In this document: piece by piece, positions 44,060-56,789 of the stretch | Layout of the letters: the number at the start of each line of letters is the position of its first letter | How positions within the stretch are numbered: the first letter of the stretch is position 1 | From: Scleropages formosus | Lineage: Eukaryota > Chordata > Actinopteri > Osteoglossiformes > Osteoglossidae | Assembly: GCF_900964775.1 (NCBI RefSeq) | Contig: NC_041829.1 | Location: forward strand, 18,410,715-18,474,714 | Direction of reading: 5' to 3' | Length of the DNA stretch: 64,000 bases | Position numbers and translations under genes: made by a program | The notes under the pieces: model-generated | Database searches by the model: none | The model's input: the letters and a program-made list of their open reading frames with translations, nothing else | Told to the model about the DNA's origin: nothing

Positions 44060-46689
44060 ATGACGTATAATCTTTCGATGATATATTGTCCTTGAGTTTC
44101 ATAAAAGGACGGTTTATTAATGAAACTCTCAACACGGCAAACGCAAAACAGAAGGAAATAATAGCACCCCACAGTCTTTACAAACAGAGGTCAATACAGT
44201 ACTGACATACTGCTCGACATCACGATGAACGTTTATTTGCCATTAAATTTACTTTCACGGATGTGAAATTTTCCCTTCCTATAGATGTCAGAAACCAAGT
44301 AGCGCATCTTGAAATAATAAAGCCTCATTCGTGCATCTGCGCAGGTTTTTCCCAGAGCGATCGGGTGTATGAGCAGAATCCGAAACAAATGTAGAGAAGC
44401 TTCAGAGCAAGTATCGCCAAAAGAGCGCATCGTCTCGGTGTCATTTTTTCCCTAAGTTCGCTTGCAGCTGGGAAAAATCTGTGAATGTTTATACAAAACA
44501 TCCTTAACCTTATTTGGCACATAGTGACTCCCTGAGGAAATGGCATTCGTGACAATAGTAAGTTGTCTGGGAGTAAGAGCAAAGTTCTATGTAGACAGAA
44601 ACTCAGAGTTACTTAAAATCCTTTGGGTTGCAGGGCTGAGTAACGGAACAAAGTATTATATGCCGGTGAATGGGTTTTTTGTCCCATGGGAAAAATGTCC
44701 ATTTTCTAGGTATTTTTGCGCTGATTTCAAATATGTTTCCAGAATCACCCATAGTTTTTATGTGCCGGTATATTTACGTATCATACTGTATAATATATTG
44801 GTACCGGTACTATATGGGGAATTTGAAAGAAAAAGTTTGCAAAACCCAGCTGTTTTCTTTGGTTGTGAAGTACGATCGCTTATTTTTGGAAGCACAAACC
44901 TAGAGAGGCGAGTCAGGGATGAGCACGGCGAAAGAGATCACCAAGACATTTTGGAGACGGAAAAACGGTACCAAGGCAAGTCGAATCCCAGTATGTTGGC
45001 AGACTATTGCTGATGTTCCCGAGGCCAAATACAGCCGAAAAGCATCCACTCGTACGTTTTCCAAGAAAGTTTGTACGTATTTTAGGTGCGATAACAGCCT
45101 TATTTATGAATAAGTAATATACATTTTCTCAAAACTTAATTGCTTTGCAGCCTTTAAACCATACCTGATAGAAAAATTCCGAAAACAGATCTGAATTCAG
45201 CATAAAAAGTACTATCAAGTACACATGTTTTAGTGCATGGGACAAAAGAAGGTAAAATTTTGTTGACCAGTGAATTATTAGTCACACAGTGACACCTGCA
45301 GCTCGTTCTGGCCCATGAGCCATCCATAGATCACCAGCCCGCTGAGACTTCCAAAACTGAGCATCTGAACAGCTGAACATCATTAACGTGCACTATGTAG
45401 TGTCTGTTTATTACAAAAAAAAAAAAAAAAAAAACTTGCAGCTGCTCCTGTAATGTATTCTGGGGTTTATACAGTGGGATGAGACAAACTGACAACTTCA
45501 AGAGCCACGTGTCTCCATCTCTCCTTCTATTGGTGTAATGCACAAAGTGGGGTCTTTGAGATGTACATCGCTTTGGACAAAAGCATCTGCTCAACTAATG
45601 AACGTCAATGTAAATCATTACCGCGCTGAGAGCCCCGGAAATGAACAGCATTCACAGTCGAATGAGACTCCCTCCCCCGCAAAAAAAGTAAAAATCAATT
45701 CTTTTTTTTTTTTTTTAACAAAAAAAAACCCATTACACTTCATGGCGTTTCTCAAACCCCTGGCATTAAGACAGATTATAGACCACGACATCCAGTATAA
45801 ATAAAAAATACAAGAATAACAGTGACTGCAAAAGTCAGGGAAACCTACAAAGAACCCGGAGAGCTGAGTCGACCGAAACGGAAGCTGAACAGCACAAGCT
45901 GCATGTTAAAGTCATCCTTAAGCTAAACCATTTTGGAGTGTAAAAGCTGGTAAGGAATAGGAAGGGGACACCCGTCGGTCCTGGAGATTGTTTGTGGGGA
46001 AATGAAATGAGGCTCCTTTATCAAAGGCCCCGAGTTTTATCAAATTAATTTATTAATTTATCAATTAATTCATTAAATTAAATTCATAGTTTCCAGTCGT
46101 ACGCAAATGTTTATTTTTGCTCGGCTTTTTTCTTAACCTTGTTTACTTGTACAAATTAACAGTACATATTCATTTTAGAAAAAAATCTCCCCATCATTTG
46201 CAAAATAGGAGATTTCTTCGGTTCACAGTAACACGTATTTACAGTCTCTGCGATTAGCCGGCAAGTCGGCTCGTTTTATGATGTACAAATTTGCCACAGG
46301 AGTGAGTGAAGAGGAGTCGGACTGTGACAAACTCTGTTGTGTCCTCAGCAAAAGAGGCCTATGATAGCTGCCTCGTGATCTATGCTTCTGGGATAGGCTT
46401 CAGACCACCGTGACCCTGAATGGGACACACAAATATGGAATCACAGAATCTTGTGGTCACACCTTAAAATCATGTTGAGGATGCTGAACTACTGGATTGT
46501 TCTTCAGATGAGAGTCTTTACAGGCTCCCAAAGTTACAGTACTGCTCAATTATCTCATGAAAAACCATTTCCAGACCTTAATGTCATTATCAGGATTCCT
46601 TGAACAGTTCAATGTGACATAAAGGCTATACACTACAAGTCCTGTAAGTCCTCATCGGTGAAGGCAGTGAGACTCCACCAAGCTTAGTT
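44060..46689. other. IFIT-D to SLC16A12 spacer
   Basis: No supported gene. An open frame at 44540-45013 ends in sequence that looks like decayed mobile-element coding DNA, but the family is not recognised. Also present are an L2-type SINE tail near 45550-45620 (GCTTTGGACAAAAGCATCTG), poly-A/T runs at 45415 and 45705, and a SINE-body fragment at 46365-46430 (GGGATAGGCTTCAGACCACC). Confidence 0.45.
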
Positions 46690-49600
46690 TCAGCTTTTTA
46701 GTTCAGCTTTTTGGTTCCTGATAAGTAGGTCCCATCTGGGATATTTGTCTGTGACGACCATACTCGTCTTCCGACACCGTCGGACCGCCGCGGCCGTGCC
46801 CAGCAGCAGGGAGCTTGAGAGCAGTGTGAAGCCGCTGAGGAAGAAGGTCGCTGTGTAGGACTCAGTTCTGTTCACCAGCCAACCTGAGAAGAGAGGAAAC
46901 ACTTCAGATTCATACATGGTTTCACTCAACGTACTGCCTTTATACACGCTACTATAGCACATACTGCCTCTATACACTCTGCCACTGCACATACTGCCTT
47001 TATACATTGTCACTGCACACACTGCCTTTATAAACACTGCCGCTGCACATACTGCCTCTATACACTCTGCCACTCCACATACTGCCTTTACACACTCTGC
47101 CACTCCACATACTGCCTTTATACACACTGTCACTGCACATACTGCCTTTATACACACTGTGCCACCCCACATACTGCCTTTATACACACTGCCACTGCAC
47201 ACACTGCCTTTATACACTCTGCCACCCACATACTGCCTTTATACACACTGCCACTGCACACACTGCCTTTACGCACTCTGCCACTCCACATAGTGCCTTT
47301 ATACACAGTCACTGCACATACTGCCTTTACACACACTGCCACTCCACATAGTGCCTTTATACACAGTCACTGCACATACTGCCTTTATACACACTGCCAC
47401 TGCACACACTGCCATTATACACTCTGCCACCCACATACTGCCTTTATACACACTGCCACTGCACACACTGCCTTTATACACTCTGCCACCCACGTACTGC
47501 CTTTATACACACTGTCACTGCACATACTGCCTTTATACACTGTGCCACCCCACATACTGCCTTTATACACACTGTCACTGCACACACTGCCTTTACGCAC
47601 TCTGCCACCCACGTACTGCCTTTATACACACTGCCGCTGCACATACTGCCTTTATACACACTGTCACTGCACATACTGCCTTTATACACTGTGCCACCCC
47701 ACATACTGCCTTTATACACACTGTGCCACCCCACATACTGCCTTTACACACACTGCCACTGCACATACTGCCTTTATGCACTCTGCCACTGCACACACTG
47801 CCTTTATACACACTGTCACTCCACATACTGCCTTTATACACTGTGCCACCCCACATACTGCCTTTACACTCTGCCACTCCACATACTGCCTTTACACACA
47901 CTGCCACTGCACACACTGCCTTTATACACACTGTTACTCCACATACTGCCTTTATACACTGTGCCACCCCACATACTGCCTTTACACTCTGCCACTCCAC
48001 ACACTGCCTTTATACACACTGCCACTGCACATACTGCCTTTACACACACTGTCACTGCACACACTGCCTTTATACACTCTACCACCCACATACTGCCTTT
48101 ATACACACTGTGCCACCCCACATACTGCCTTTACACACACTGCCACTGCACACACTGCCTTTATACACACTGTCACTCCACATACTGCCTTTATACACTC
48201 TGCCCCTGCACATGCTGCCTGTTTGCACCATATCACTTGACACGCACCCCTGTCCACACGATCGCAGCACACAGCTACCTTTGCAGATACAGAACTTCCA
48301 CGGCTCCAGCTCCCGCTCTTGCCACGAGAACGTACCGATCCGAAACCCCAAAGACCACAAGCCAAACACACCTCCGACGGGTGGGCTGAAGAGGTAGGGA
48401 AAAGCGTGCAGGAAATACACGACCCCCAGGGCCGAGGAGAGGTGCGAGGGTCCGACAACGTCCGATGTCACCACCGGAATGAGAGTCACGTAGGCCCCGT
48501 CGAAGTAGCCGTAGAGCACGGCGAAGGGCACCAGGAGGCCGAAGCTCTGCAGCAGGGGGGCGACGAGGCAGCACAGACCCTCCAGGGCAACCGCCAACAT
48601 GTAGCACATCCCACGGTGCTGCCTCAGACACCTGGGTGCGAGGAACACGTATCTCAGCCTTCCTGCGGGATCCATCAATATAGCGGGATTTTACACTTGT
48701 TGCCTATGGTATTTAAATCTCTCGTAGCTGCGGAGCAAAAGTGTCCCGTGTTTCTCTGCCCAGCTGTGAACTGGCAGCAAAACAGCTGTACGGTGTTTAC
48801 AGATGGTGTGCAGCTATTATATATTACATTATTTACACTGGCATTAAAAATATATTTTATCCTGTCATTGCAATGTTGCTCAGAGTTACCGAAATGGTCC
48901 AAAGTCGTGCAAAAGATTTATTTACTCTAGCTACATACAAGACTTTTGCGGAACATGTGTATAATAATAATAATATATAGTAGTAGTAATAATAATAATG
49001 TTACAACATATTGTTATTATACATATTTCTGTTGCATAATTTTTATGTGACATTTTTTATAATAATATTAATAATAAATAGCGATTTTTTTTTTTGTTTT
49101 TATGCATGCACGCAAGGTGTCGAGTCAAACCTGACCCACAACGACCGCTCGCGTCCTTTTCGAAGCAAGTGAAGGGAGGAACAGAGGTGGGTTTTTTCCG
49201 TTCATATGCGTATACATTAAATCTCAGGGATTCACACAGACTTTTGATTAATGTTCGTAGCAAGACATAACATAAATTCCGTACCTTCTGTCGGTGAGCC
49301 ATCCAAATGTGAGATTACCCACGATGTCGATCACCCCGAGGATGGACATGAGTAAGGCGGCCTGCTGGTAGCTCACGCCCACATCCAGGGCGTAGGGGAC
49401 CAGGTAGACGAAGGGCAGGCTGCAGCCGGTGGCCAGAAGGACAAAAGAGGCAGCCAGCACCACAAAGCGGGGTCTCAGCAGGAAGCCGCGCTCTCCTCGG
49501 AGCCAGGAGCAGGGGTCGCAGCCCTGCCGGACCTCCGACGCATCCTCGGAGTCCGCCGACGCGGCTGTGGTTGTCAGGCCGCCGTTGGGAGCGACGGGCC

Positions 49601-52600
49601 TCAGCAAGGCGCCACAGACGCACAGGTTAGCCACGAAGCCCCCGGCGATCAGGAGCGCGCCACGCCACGAGTAGCGCTCGATCAAGAGCTGTGCTGCGGG
49701 GGCCAGGAGGAAGGTCCCGATGCCGCTGCCCGACATGGCGATCCCGTAGGCGAGAGCTTTCCTCTTGCAGAAATACGTCCCCACCATGGTGATGGCCGGC
49801 GTGTAGCAGAGGGCAAATCCCACACCTGCACATCGGGGAAGCTCCTCTCAACACATACGAAGTAGCCTCACGTGAATAGCATGGCCAGTAATTCATGGTG
49901 TGCAGAGGCTGGAGCGGTTGGTACTACCTGTCAGGACCCCGAGGGTGAGGTAAAGGTACTCCAGACTGGTTGCAAAGGAGCTCGTGACCAGGCCGGCAGA
50001 GGCCAAGAAGCCCCCCGAGATCACGGCAATTCGGCACGACAGCTTGTTCCCGACGAGGCTCCCGAGAGGCGCTGCGATCGCAGGAAATCACACGGATCTC
50101 AGCGTGTTACGTGAATTTTGCACGAAGGCCGGAACACAACAAGCAAAGCGTAACGCGGTGGCCCTGGATTCCGGTTACAACGAGCAAATCGTCTGTGGCA
50201 AAAACATGACGGAACAGAAGACGATGATGCCGCTTGGATGCAAAGTCAAGATCGCGCTCTTGTTCGTAGGGAGGCTCGTTTACTGAGAATATTAATGAAA
50301 TCGACGTGCGCTGCAGCGGCACGATAAGTGCTCGGTCACAGGGTGTTTGGAAAATCTTAAAGATTTGCCTTAAAAATCATGTCACTGAGAGCACAAGCTA
50401 TCTGTTTGTCATGCTTCACAAAGTGACAGACATATACCCTCATTTACAATCCAAAGATGATTAATATACACACACACAGTCCGAAACCACTCGTCCTGAG
50501 CACGGTTGTGGCGAGCCGGAGCCTAACCCAGCACCTCAGGGCGTAAGGCTGGAGGGGACACACCCAGGACGGGACGCCACTCCATCGCAAGGCACCCCAA
50601 GCGGGACTTGAACCCCAGACCCACCGGAGAGCAGGACCTGGCCAAACCCGCTGCGCCGCTGCACCCTGATTAATATATATAATAATAACTTGGATTTGGG
50701 TAAATTTGTACTCTAATTTTGAAAATGTAACCCTTGGCACATCCAAATATTGTGCAAAATATGGGAGGCCATTGAGACAGATTACGGAACACTTTTCGGC
50801 TTGTCTTTTAGACACGGGGGAATGTGGTTAATGCATCATCCATGGATGAGAAAAAATATCCGCAGCATTTTGCACCTTCTAAGAGGGTTCTTGGCAAATA
50901 GCTTTTGAAAATTTCTACCGTGTTTTTACACAGGTGTCCAGGTGTCTTGACAGGCTGGAAAAATGTCATATTTACCATTTAGTTATTCACAGACCAGGAT
51001 GAGATCAGTCTTTAGTTGTCCGCAACAAGTCTTTCACAGAGGAAAGAGTTTCAAAGGTGGGTGTCAAAATCAGCCTTCACCTTTTCCTTCGGTCCTTCCG
51101 CGTTCGGAAGATCATGCTGGGATTAAGGCGCGTTTGCGTTTCGTTCTTCTGTGAAACGATGCAAGCGAAGAAGGAGCGTCGCTCGTACGGACTCTTACCG
51201 AAGAGCATGGTGTTGCAATCCACCAGCGAGTGTATCCACGCCGTCCTCGCGTAGTCGTGACCAAAGTGCATCTGGAACTCCACAAAAAAGATGGAGATGC
51301 ACCTGAAGGAGGTGGGGGGGGGGGGAAAGTTTGGAAATGTTCAGATCAAGCACCCGCTGGATGGAGGTGAAACTTACGAAGACGTGCGTTTCGGATCTTG
51401 CTGCAGAGCCGCGTTGTACGCGAACGGGTGACCCCCGCCCCGCCCCGCCCCGATCAGGCTGCAGGCGCTGGAGCGGGGCTCTGCTCAGGATAAGACACTA
51501 TCAATCAGATGGAAAGAATGACCACTGGCCTGGGCTGTGCGTGGGGGGTGGGGGGTGGATGAGGGGCTCGAACACTGAAAGGATCCAAGGAGCACCTGCA
51601 CAAACACACACCACGCTCTGGGAGGGGAGATGAGAGTCAGCTGGCCCGGCTTGACAGCCAGGCCCGAATCCCCCGCTGGAGCTGCGGTCGCACATCTCGG
51701 CCCGAGAACAAAAGGCCGCGCCGGACACCGGACCACTAGAGAGGGTCTCCGCCTCCCAACCACCTAAACACACACGATCGGCATCCTGCTGCTCGAGTTC
51801 CCGCTCTTACAGCTCATCGACTCACACTCGCGAGCGTAAACCTTCTTCTTCGCCATAGCGACTATGAAACAACGTGCAGAAACCAGCTTCTGGAAGCCGA
51901 GGAGGTTCATCGTAAGAGTAACGAGAGTCTTAAACGCAACCCGGCAGGAAAGCACCGCATTCCCACGGGCAGAGGCAGGCAAGTCCCCCCGGGTTGGTGA
52001 CAGACCCACCTGCTCTTCACGGTAACGTCCACGAACGAAGCCCCGTCAACAAGCTCACAAAAGCCTCTAGCATCTACTAGTGTCTGTAATTCCTCACGCG
52101 TCTCGTATTTCCCAAACGCAGAAATTCCAGCACAAATCCTTTGCATCCAGGAGCTCCGGATTACGTCGACGTTCCCTCTTGATACCGAAAGGCAAAACAA
52201 AACTGCGATGAACTACGGACATGCATCACTCTGATGCCGCCAACAGTGGAATTTATTCATTTTTATTAATTAAAATTATTACATTATTATATTATATTAC
52301 ATTTACTACTATATTATTACAATCATTTATTTATTATATTATATTCAAATTTATGATTATTAATTCATTGTTTGATTAACTGATCGATCGATCGATTAAA
52401 TCACAACATTGTTCCCATTTTTAGATGCATTATTAAAGACGAAAGGACCGAGGTTTCCGTACCGAAGAAGGAGGAAATTTGCAGGAACGTCAACGTTCCC
52501 AGCTTGAGGAACCGAACGGAAACGTCCCGCTATTCACAGGCCTCCAGACCGCAGGTGTCGTCTCGGTCCCTTAGCTGGACGTCGGTGACGAGAGCTGCTG

Positions 52601-54167
52601 ACCGTCACCAAATGCTGTTCAGATGAGTTACATTTTTACTGACTCTCAGTCCATTGACAGGAGAGAATGGCCCCAATCCGGTGTCACGGCCTGTTTACCA
52701 GGGCCGCCACGGTATCCTGAACTCGGAAGCGCTCGAACTCAAAGAGCGGGACGTGTCACTGCTAATTGGAGCCTCGCACGCAGTCAAGACCATTGCGCAT
52801 CGCTGCATGTAGAAAAGCAGAATCGTTCCAGGAAGCGCTGTGTTTTCGTTAAATCCTAAGAGTAATGCGGGACAGCTGGCAGCCTGGCGGTTAGCGCTGC
52901 TGCCTTTAGACCCGAAGGTCAGAGGTTCGACTTTGACTCTCGCCTCCAGCTCTAGTGTCCTTGAGCAAGATACTTACAATAGAAGGTGGCAGTAGGGACA
53001 GCTGGTAGCTTAGTGGTTGGAGCTACTGCCTTTAGCCCCAAAGGTTGTGGATTCAACCCCCACCTCTGGTTGCAGTACGCTTGAGCAAGGTACTTACCCT
53101 AAAATTACCCAGCTGTATAAATGGGTAAATGATTGTAAGCATGTAATAATTGTGACCTTAACAGTGTAAGTCACTTTGGAGAAATGCATCAGCTAAATGA
53201 ATAAATGTAAAATTACCCAGCTGGGTTAAAATGGTAAATTGTAGGCTGGCTTAACAAAAAGCATGGGGGAGGGGGTGGGAATGTGAATGTTCACACAAAG
53301 TGCTATAAACTGTGCTGAAACAGCCAGTTCCTGTGAGGACAGTGGGGAGTATAGTGGTTAGAGCTGCTGCCTGGGGATCCAAAGGTGAGAGGTTCAAATC
53401 TCCCTTCTGGCTATAGTACACTTGAGCAAGGTACTTACCCTAAATTGCTCCAGTAAAAATTACCCAGCTCTATAAATGGGTAGATAGTGTAACTATGAGC
53501 TTATAACTGTAATAATCATAACCTTAACATAGCTGCATTGCAAAAAAGTTAAATATAAATGAGGTGGTGCATTAATACTAAGTGGTACAAGTCTGTTATT
53601 TATCTAAATTAAAATAAAGAAAGACAGAGTGTAACATCATCTCTGGGGAATAGGACCAAAGAAGCCCAGAACTGGTTCAGTTTACATTTATTTATCTATC
53701 AGACGCTTTTCTCCAAAGCGACTTCCAATGAACTCTATGCAGTGTTATCAGCCCACACACCTTATTCACCGCGGTGACTTACACTGCTAGATACATCGGT
53801 GGAGTGCACACACCCTCTCGCTGAGACTCATACAGTATGGGGAAACCTGAAGAGCACATCTTTGGACTGTGGGAAGAAACCAGAGCACCCAGAGAGAACA
53901 TGCAAACACCACACAGGCTGAGTGGGGGATTGTGAGACAGCAGCACTGCTCTCTGTGCCACCGGGATGCGGGGTTTTGGAGAGCATCTCCACAGCCCCAT
54001 CCAGCCTGCGCCGCCTGAACTTCTCCTGCCGTCGCCGCTGCCAATTGTGCGACTTACCTGGTGACGGCCCTGGTGCAGATGGTGACCAAGAAGCAACTGG
54101 CCACGATCATCCAGCCCCAGCCACCATCAGGAAGGCCCGCCTCGTTCCTCTTCTTCTCCGGGGTCAT
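46690..54167 (-). CDS. slc16a12: SLC16A12 (MCT12), creatine/monocarboxylate-family transporter
   Basis: Six coding exons on the minus strand: 54058-54167, 51199-51302, 49928-50071, 49285-49825, 48372-48631 and 46690-46883. They total 1353 nt (450 aa) with consistent phases. MCT12 is a plasma-membrane major-facilitator protein known to carry creatine. Exon 1 has the MCT signature [10 protein letters not shown] (residues 13-22). Exon 2 gives [15 protein letters not shown], exon 3 [13 protein letters not shown], and exon 4 the second MCT motif ([19 protein letters not shown]) plus the long central loop. Exon 5 gives [20 protein letters not shown] and exon 6 the last helix and a short C-terminus ending KAELKS. 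The match to human MCT12 is strong throughout. The C-terminal tail is shorter than in human. The neighbour order FAS-CH25H-IFIT-SLC16A12 supports orthology. Confidence 0.94.
46930..48225. repeat. 1.3-kb minisatellite in the last intron of SLC16A12
   Basis: About 40 tandem copies of a roughly 30-bp unit resembling CATACTGCCTTTATACACAC plus TGCCACTGCA, with variants of about 27-33 bp. It fills the intron between coding exons 5 and 6. Because unit lengths are often multiples of three, long open frames appear on both strands (up to about 350 codons), but they encode only repeat peptides. Confidence 0.95.
48950..49085. repeat. (TAA)n-rich low-complexity intronic DNA
   Basis: AATAATAATAATATA and AGTAGTAGTAATAATAATAA runs in the SLC16A12 intron between coding exons 4 and 5. 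Confidence 0.8.
50466..50668 (-). repeat. tRNA-SINE family 1 in SLC16A12 intron
   Basis: Reverse copy: (AC)n, GTCCGAAACCACTCGTCCTG, GGCACCCCAAGCGGGACTTG, and a head ending CCCGCTGCGCCGCTGCACCC. Confidence 0.85.
51310..52865. other. SLC16A12 intron 1, right of exon 2
   Basis: No further exon seen. Contains a G run at 51311, a CCCCGCCCCG patch at 51440, a (TTA)n-like AT-rich stretch at 52255-52380 and a short GATC repeat near 52381. Confidence 0.45.
52868..53565 (+). repeat. Cluster of three family 2 SINEs
   Basis: Three heads in a row: GGACAGCTGGCAGCCTGGCG (52870), GGACAGCTGGTAGCTTAGTG (52997) and GGGGAGTATAGTGGTTAGAG (53343). Each is followed by CTTGAGCAAG(A/G)TACTTAC. The first lacks its 3' half; the second and third have CCAGCT(G/C)TATAAATGGGTA, and the second ends GAGAAATGCATCAGCTAAAT. 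Confidence 0.75.
53681..53972 (-). repeat. V-SINE-like element (family 3) beside SLC16A12 exon 1
   Basis: In reverse: AGAGTTCATTGGAAGTCGCT, TCCAAAGATGTGCTCTTCAG, and a head ending in the GTGCCACCGG region. It ends about 85 bp from the donor site of coding exon 1. Confidence 0.75.
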
Positions 54168-54200
54168 GGTCGGGCGGTTGGCGTGTGCTGCCCTGAGGGA
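54168..54200 (-). promoter_or_regulatory. Possible 3' splice site before SLC16A12 coding exon 1
   Basis: On the minus strand GCTCCCTCAG precedes GGCAGCACACGCCAACCG and the ATG. This acceptor-like signal suggests the coding first exon may be joined to an upstream untranslated exon, as in mammals. A promoter here is equally possible. Confidence 0.35.
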
Positions 54201-54778
54201 GCGCTCCGCTCCCGCCGCTGCGCCGACTCTCTCGCACCCGCTCGCCGGACGTGGGACCCCTACGCTGGGCGCGTGCTGTCAATCACTGTGCTCCACACAA
54301 GCGCAGAACACAAATACGCCGTGGCTCAGTGCTGAGGAGTATTCAAAACATCGTGCATGCAGACCCTGAAAAGCTTCTCTCGTGATCTACGTGCAGCACA
54401 TTTCTCGACCTGAAGCTTGCTGTGTTTACACTCTCCTCTTTATTATACACGGATGTATTAGGTGACATAGCGGTTAGTTAATATTGCACAGGAGGAGTTT
54501 ACTGTAACAAAGCTGAGTCAGGTGAGTGTTAGACTTTAACTTGAGTCATGGTGACTTGCACCTTTGACTTCTGCAGCTGTGCTGGACAACCGGGTCACGT
54601 GTGTATATGTGCGTTCAGACACGTGCGGCAGCATCAGTCCTCAGAGGGGGGGAACCGCCGAGACGAGCGGGCGGTCAGCGCGATATTGCCAAAGCCGGTG
54701 GAGCAAGAACAAGCTTCCAGCTCCATCAAATGTTTGAAAGTGCAGGTTTCTGCGATGAATTGTACTGATTTGGGATAA

Positions 54779-54866
54779 GGAGGCACAGCAGGTAGCAATG
54801 CTGCCTCCCCTCACATGTTCCCCTGCCTCTGTTTCCTCCAGGTGCTCTGGTTTCCTCTCGCAGGCC
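54779..54866 (+). repeat. V-SINE head fragment
   Basis: GGAGGCACAGCAGGTAGCAA, CTCACATGTTCCCCTGCCTC and GTTTCCTCCAGGTGCTCTGG. It runs into a reversed family 2 SINE. Confidence 0.55.
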
Positions 54867-54867
54867 A

Positions 54868-55040
54868 ATTGTTTTACATTTGTTCGTTTAGCGGACACTT
54901 TTCGCCGAAGCTGGGTAATTTCATCGGAGCAATTTAGGGTAAGCACCTTGCTCAGGTGTTGTACGGCTGGAGATCGCACCCGCAACCTTCGGATCCAAAG
55001 GCAGCAGCTTGAACCAGTACACCAGCTTCCCCAAACAGAT
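54868..55040 (-). repeat. Family 2 SINE
   Basis: In reverse: GGGGAAGCTGGTGTACTGGT, AAGCTGCTGCCTTTGGATCC, AGCAAGGTGCTTACCC and a tail with AAAAGTGTCCGCTAAACGAA. Confidence 0.7.
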
Positions 55041-55089
55041 ACAACTCAGGAGAACTGGTGACAATAACGTGTCTGTAGTATGTGTGGCC

Positions 55090-55205
55090 ACCCTGCTATG
55101 GACTAGTGCCCTGTCCAGGACATAACCCCCCAGCCTCATGACCAGTGATTCCGGGATAGGCTCTGGACTGCCACGACCCTGACCAAGATGAGCGCTTACT
55201 GAAAG
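55090..55205 (+). repeat. SINE 3'-body fragment
   Basis: CTGCTATGGACTAGTGCCCT, GGGATAGGCTCTGGACTGCC and CACGACCCTGACCAAGATGA. Confidence 0.5.
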
Positions 55206-55209
55206 TGAG

Positions 55210-56085
55210 CGGGAGATCTGGAATGACGGACAGAAAAACCAAAAATGAACCTACTGCCGAACAGACGACTTTGTAAAAAACAGACTTGTGTTTCCAGCAG
55301 ACCTCCCGTTGGAGGAAATCGGAGTAGATGGACGTTATGTGCTCTTTTCCCAACGACACCCTCTGCGTCACTGTTGACGGGTCTCTCGAAGACCCTTGAC
55401 TGACCCGGACATGCGGAGTCCCATCCACCAGGTGTGTGCCTCACACGCGTGCCGAGATGATCTGTGACATACGGGGTAACTTACCCCGTAAATACACATC
55501 ACGTACACGTACAACAAGTGAGACTTTGCCACGGTTTACCGAATGGAACTGGTCTACGCAAGGCCGTTCGTCAACTTCAGTCATCTTTACAAGGCATTAC
55601 TGTGTTCCTTTGCTCCAGCTGTTGCACCTCTGGCAACCAGATGTCTGGTTTTGTCGGAGCTCTCTGGGTACTTGAAATGAGGATCACAAGAATTTCCTTT
55701 GATGCTGTGCTTTTTTTTTTTTAAAAAAAAAAAAAACAGAATTACATAATTCTGCTGTTCCAGCTCCAAAAGAAAAAAAAAAAAAAGACACCATCTATAA
55801 ATGTTGCAAATGCATCTGATTTCAGTTCGGGCGTTTTCAAAATAAGTGCATGTGATTTAGATACTGATATGAATTATTGTGTTAACGTAATTTATTTTCT
55901 AGGGAGAAACTACAAATATTAGACTTTACTTTGAGAACATACTGTGATTTTTTTTTTTTTTTTTTCCAAACAGAAAATTCCGTTCAGTGAAATTATTGAC
56001 AAGTGGAAACACGTAGCAGATAATTAACGGGCTTTTAAAAAGCCCTAAATAAGAACACTCAGCTCTTAAAAATGTGGACACAACA
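55210..56085. other. Gene-free interval
   Basis: No exon recognised. Adjacent T and A homopolymers at 55710-55736, plus A and T runs at 55770 and 55950. Confidence 0.5.
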
Positions 56086-56091
56086 GAACTC

Positions 56092-56340
56092 TCACACACT
56101 GGCTGGAACCGCTTGTCCCAGAGAAGGTCACGGTGAACTGGAGCCTAAACCAGAACAGGTTGTAGGGTTTGGGGGGGGAGTGGTTAGAAAATAAGCATTT
56201 TGTTGTACGTGATGTGTATTTATGTGGTAAGTTACACGGAGGACGGGACACCAGTCCATCACAAGGCACCCCAAGCAGGAATCGAACCCCAGACCCACCA
56301 GAGAGCGGGACCTGGCCAAACCAGTTGCCCCCACGCCCCC
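56092..56340 (-). repeat. tRNA-SINE family 1 with altered middle
   Basis: Both ends are clear in reverse (GGCTGGAACCGCTTGTCCCA; GGCACCCCAAGCAGGAATCG; head CAGTTGCCCCCACGCCCCC). The middle, 56165-56235, replaces the usual CCCTCCCCCTCC block with unrelated AT-richer sequence. Confidence 0.7.
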
Positions 56341-56437
56341 ACAACAGAACTATTTTCGTTATTGTTACGTGGCATTAATGCAAGCACACTATTACTGAAA
56401 GCTGGACTCAGATTTGGAAACAGCAGGTAATGGTGAC

Positions 56438-56786
56438 TGACGGGGTGGCACAGCAAGTAGTGCTGCTCTCTCACAGCACCTGGGCGTTCCAAGAGGATAT
56501 CGGTTTGAACCCTGCTTGGTCTATGTGGAGTCTGTGTGGGTTTCCTCTGGGTGCTCTGGTTTCCTCCCACACTCCAAAGACATACTGTTCAGGTTCCCCC
56601 ATAGCGTGTGGCAGTGAGAGTGTGTGTGTTCCACTGCTTTATGGATGAGTGACCCAGTGTAAGTAGTGTATCTAGCAGTGTAAGTCACCACGGTGAATAA
56701 GGTGTGTGGGCTGATAACACTACATGGAGTTCAGTGGAAGTTATTTTGGAGAAAAGTGTCTGCCAAATAAATAAATGTAAATGATT
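56438..56786 (+). repeat. V-SINE-like element (family 3), full copy
   Basis: GGGTGGCACAGCAAGTAGTG head, GTGTGGGTTTCCTCTGGGTG, CCACACTCCAAAGACATACT, GTGTATCTAGCAGTGTAAGT, and tail AAATAAATAAATGTAAATG. Confidence 0.8.
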
Positions 56787-56789
56787 ATG

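Noticed and set aside
44540-45013. 157-codon plus-strand frame
   Set aside because: No recognised domain, splice context or start context; the 3' part may be residue of a mobile element, but the family could not be named.
46930-48225. CRISPR-like periodic repeats
   Set aside because: Direct head-to-tail minisatellite without unique spacers, in a vertebrate gene intron.
47293-48397. Long open frames on both strands across 46690-48397 (up to about 348 codons)
   Set aside because: They translate a 30-bp minisatellite in an intron; the peptides are pure repeats with no homology.
48632-48678. Extending SLC16A12 exon 5 upstream to [12 protein letters not shown]
   Set aside because: The acceptor after GCACCCAG at 48632 restores the exact human-like DRRCL junction and phase; the upstream extension adds residues without counterpart.
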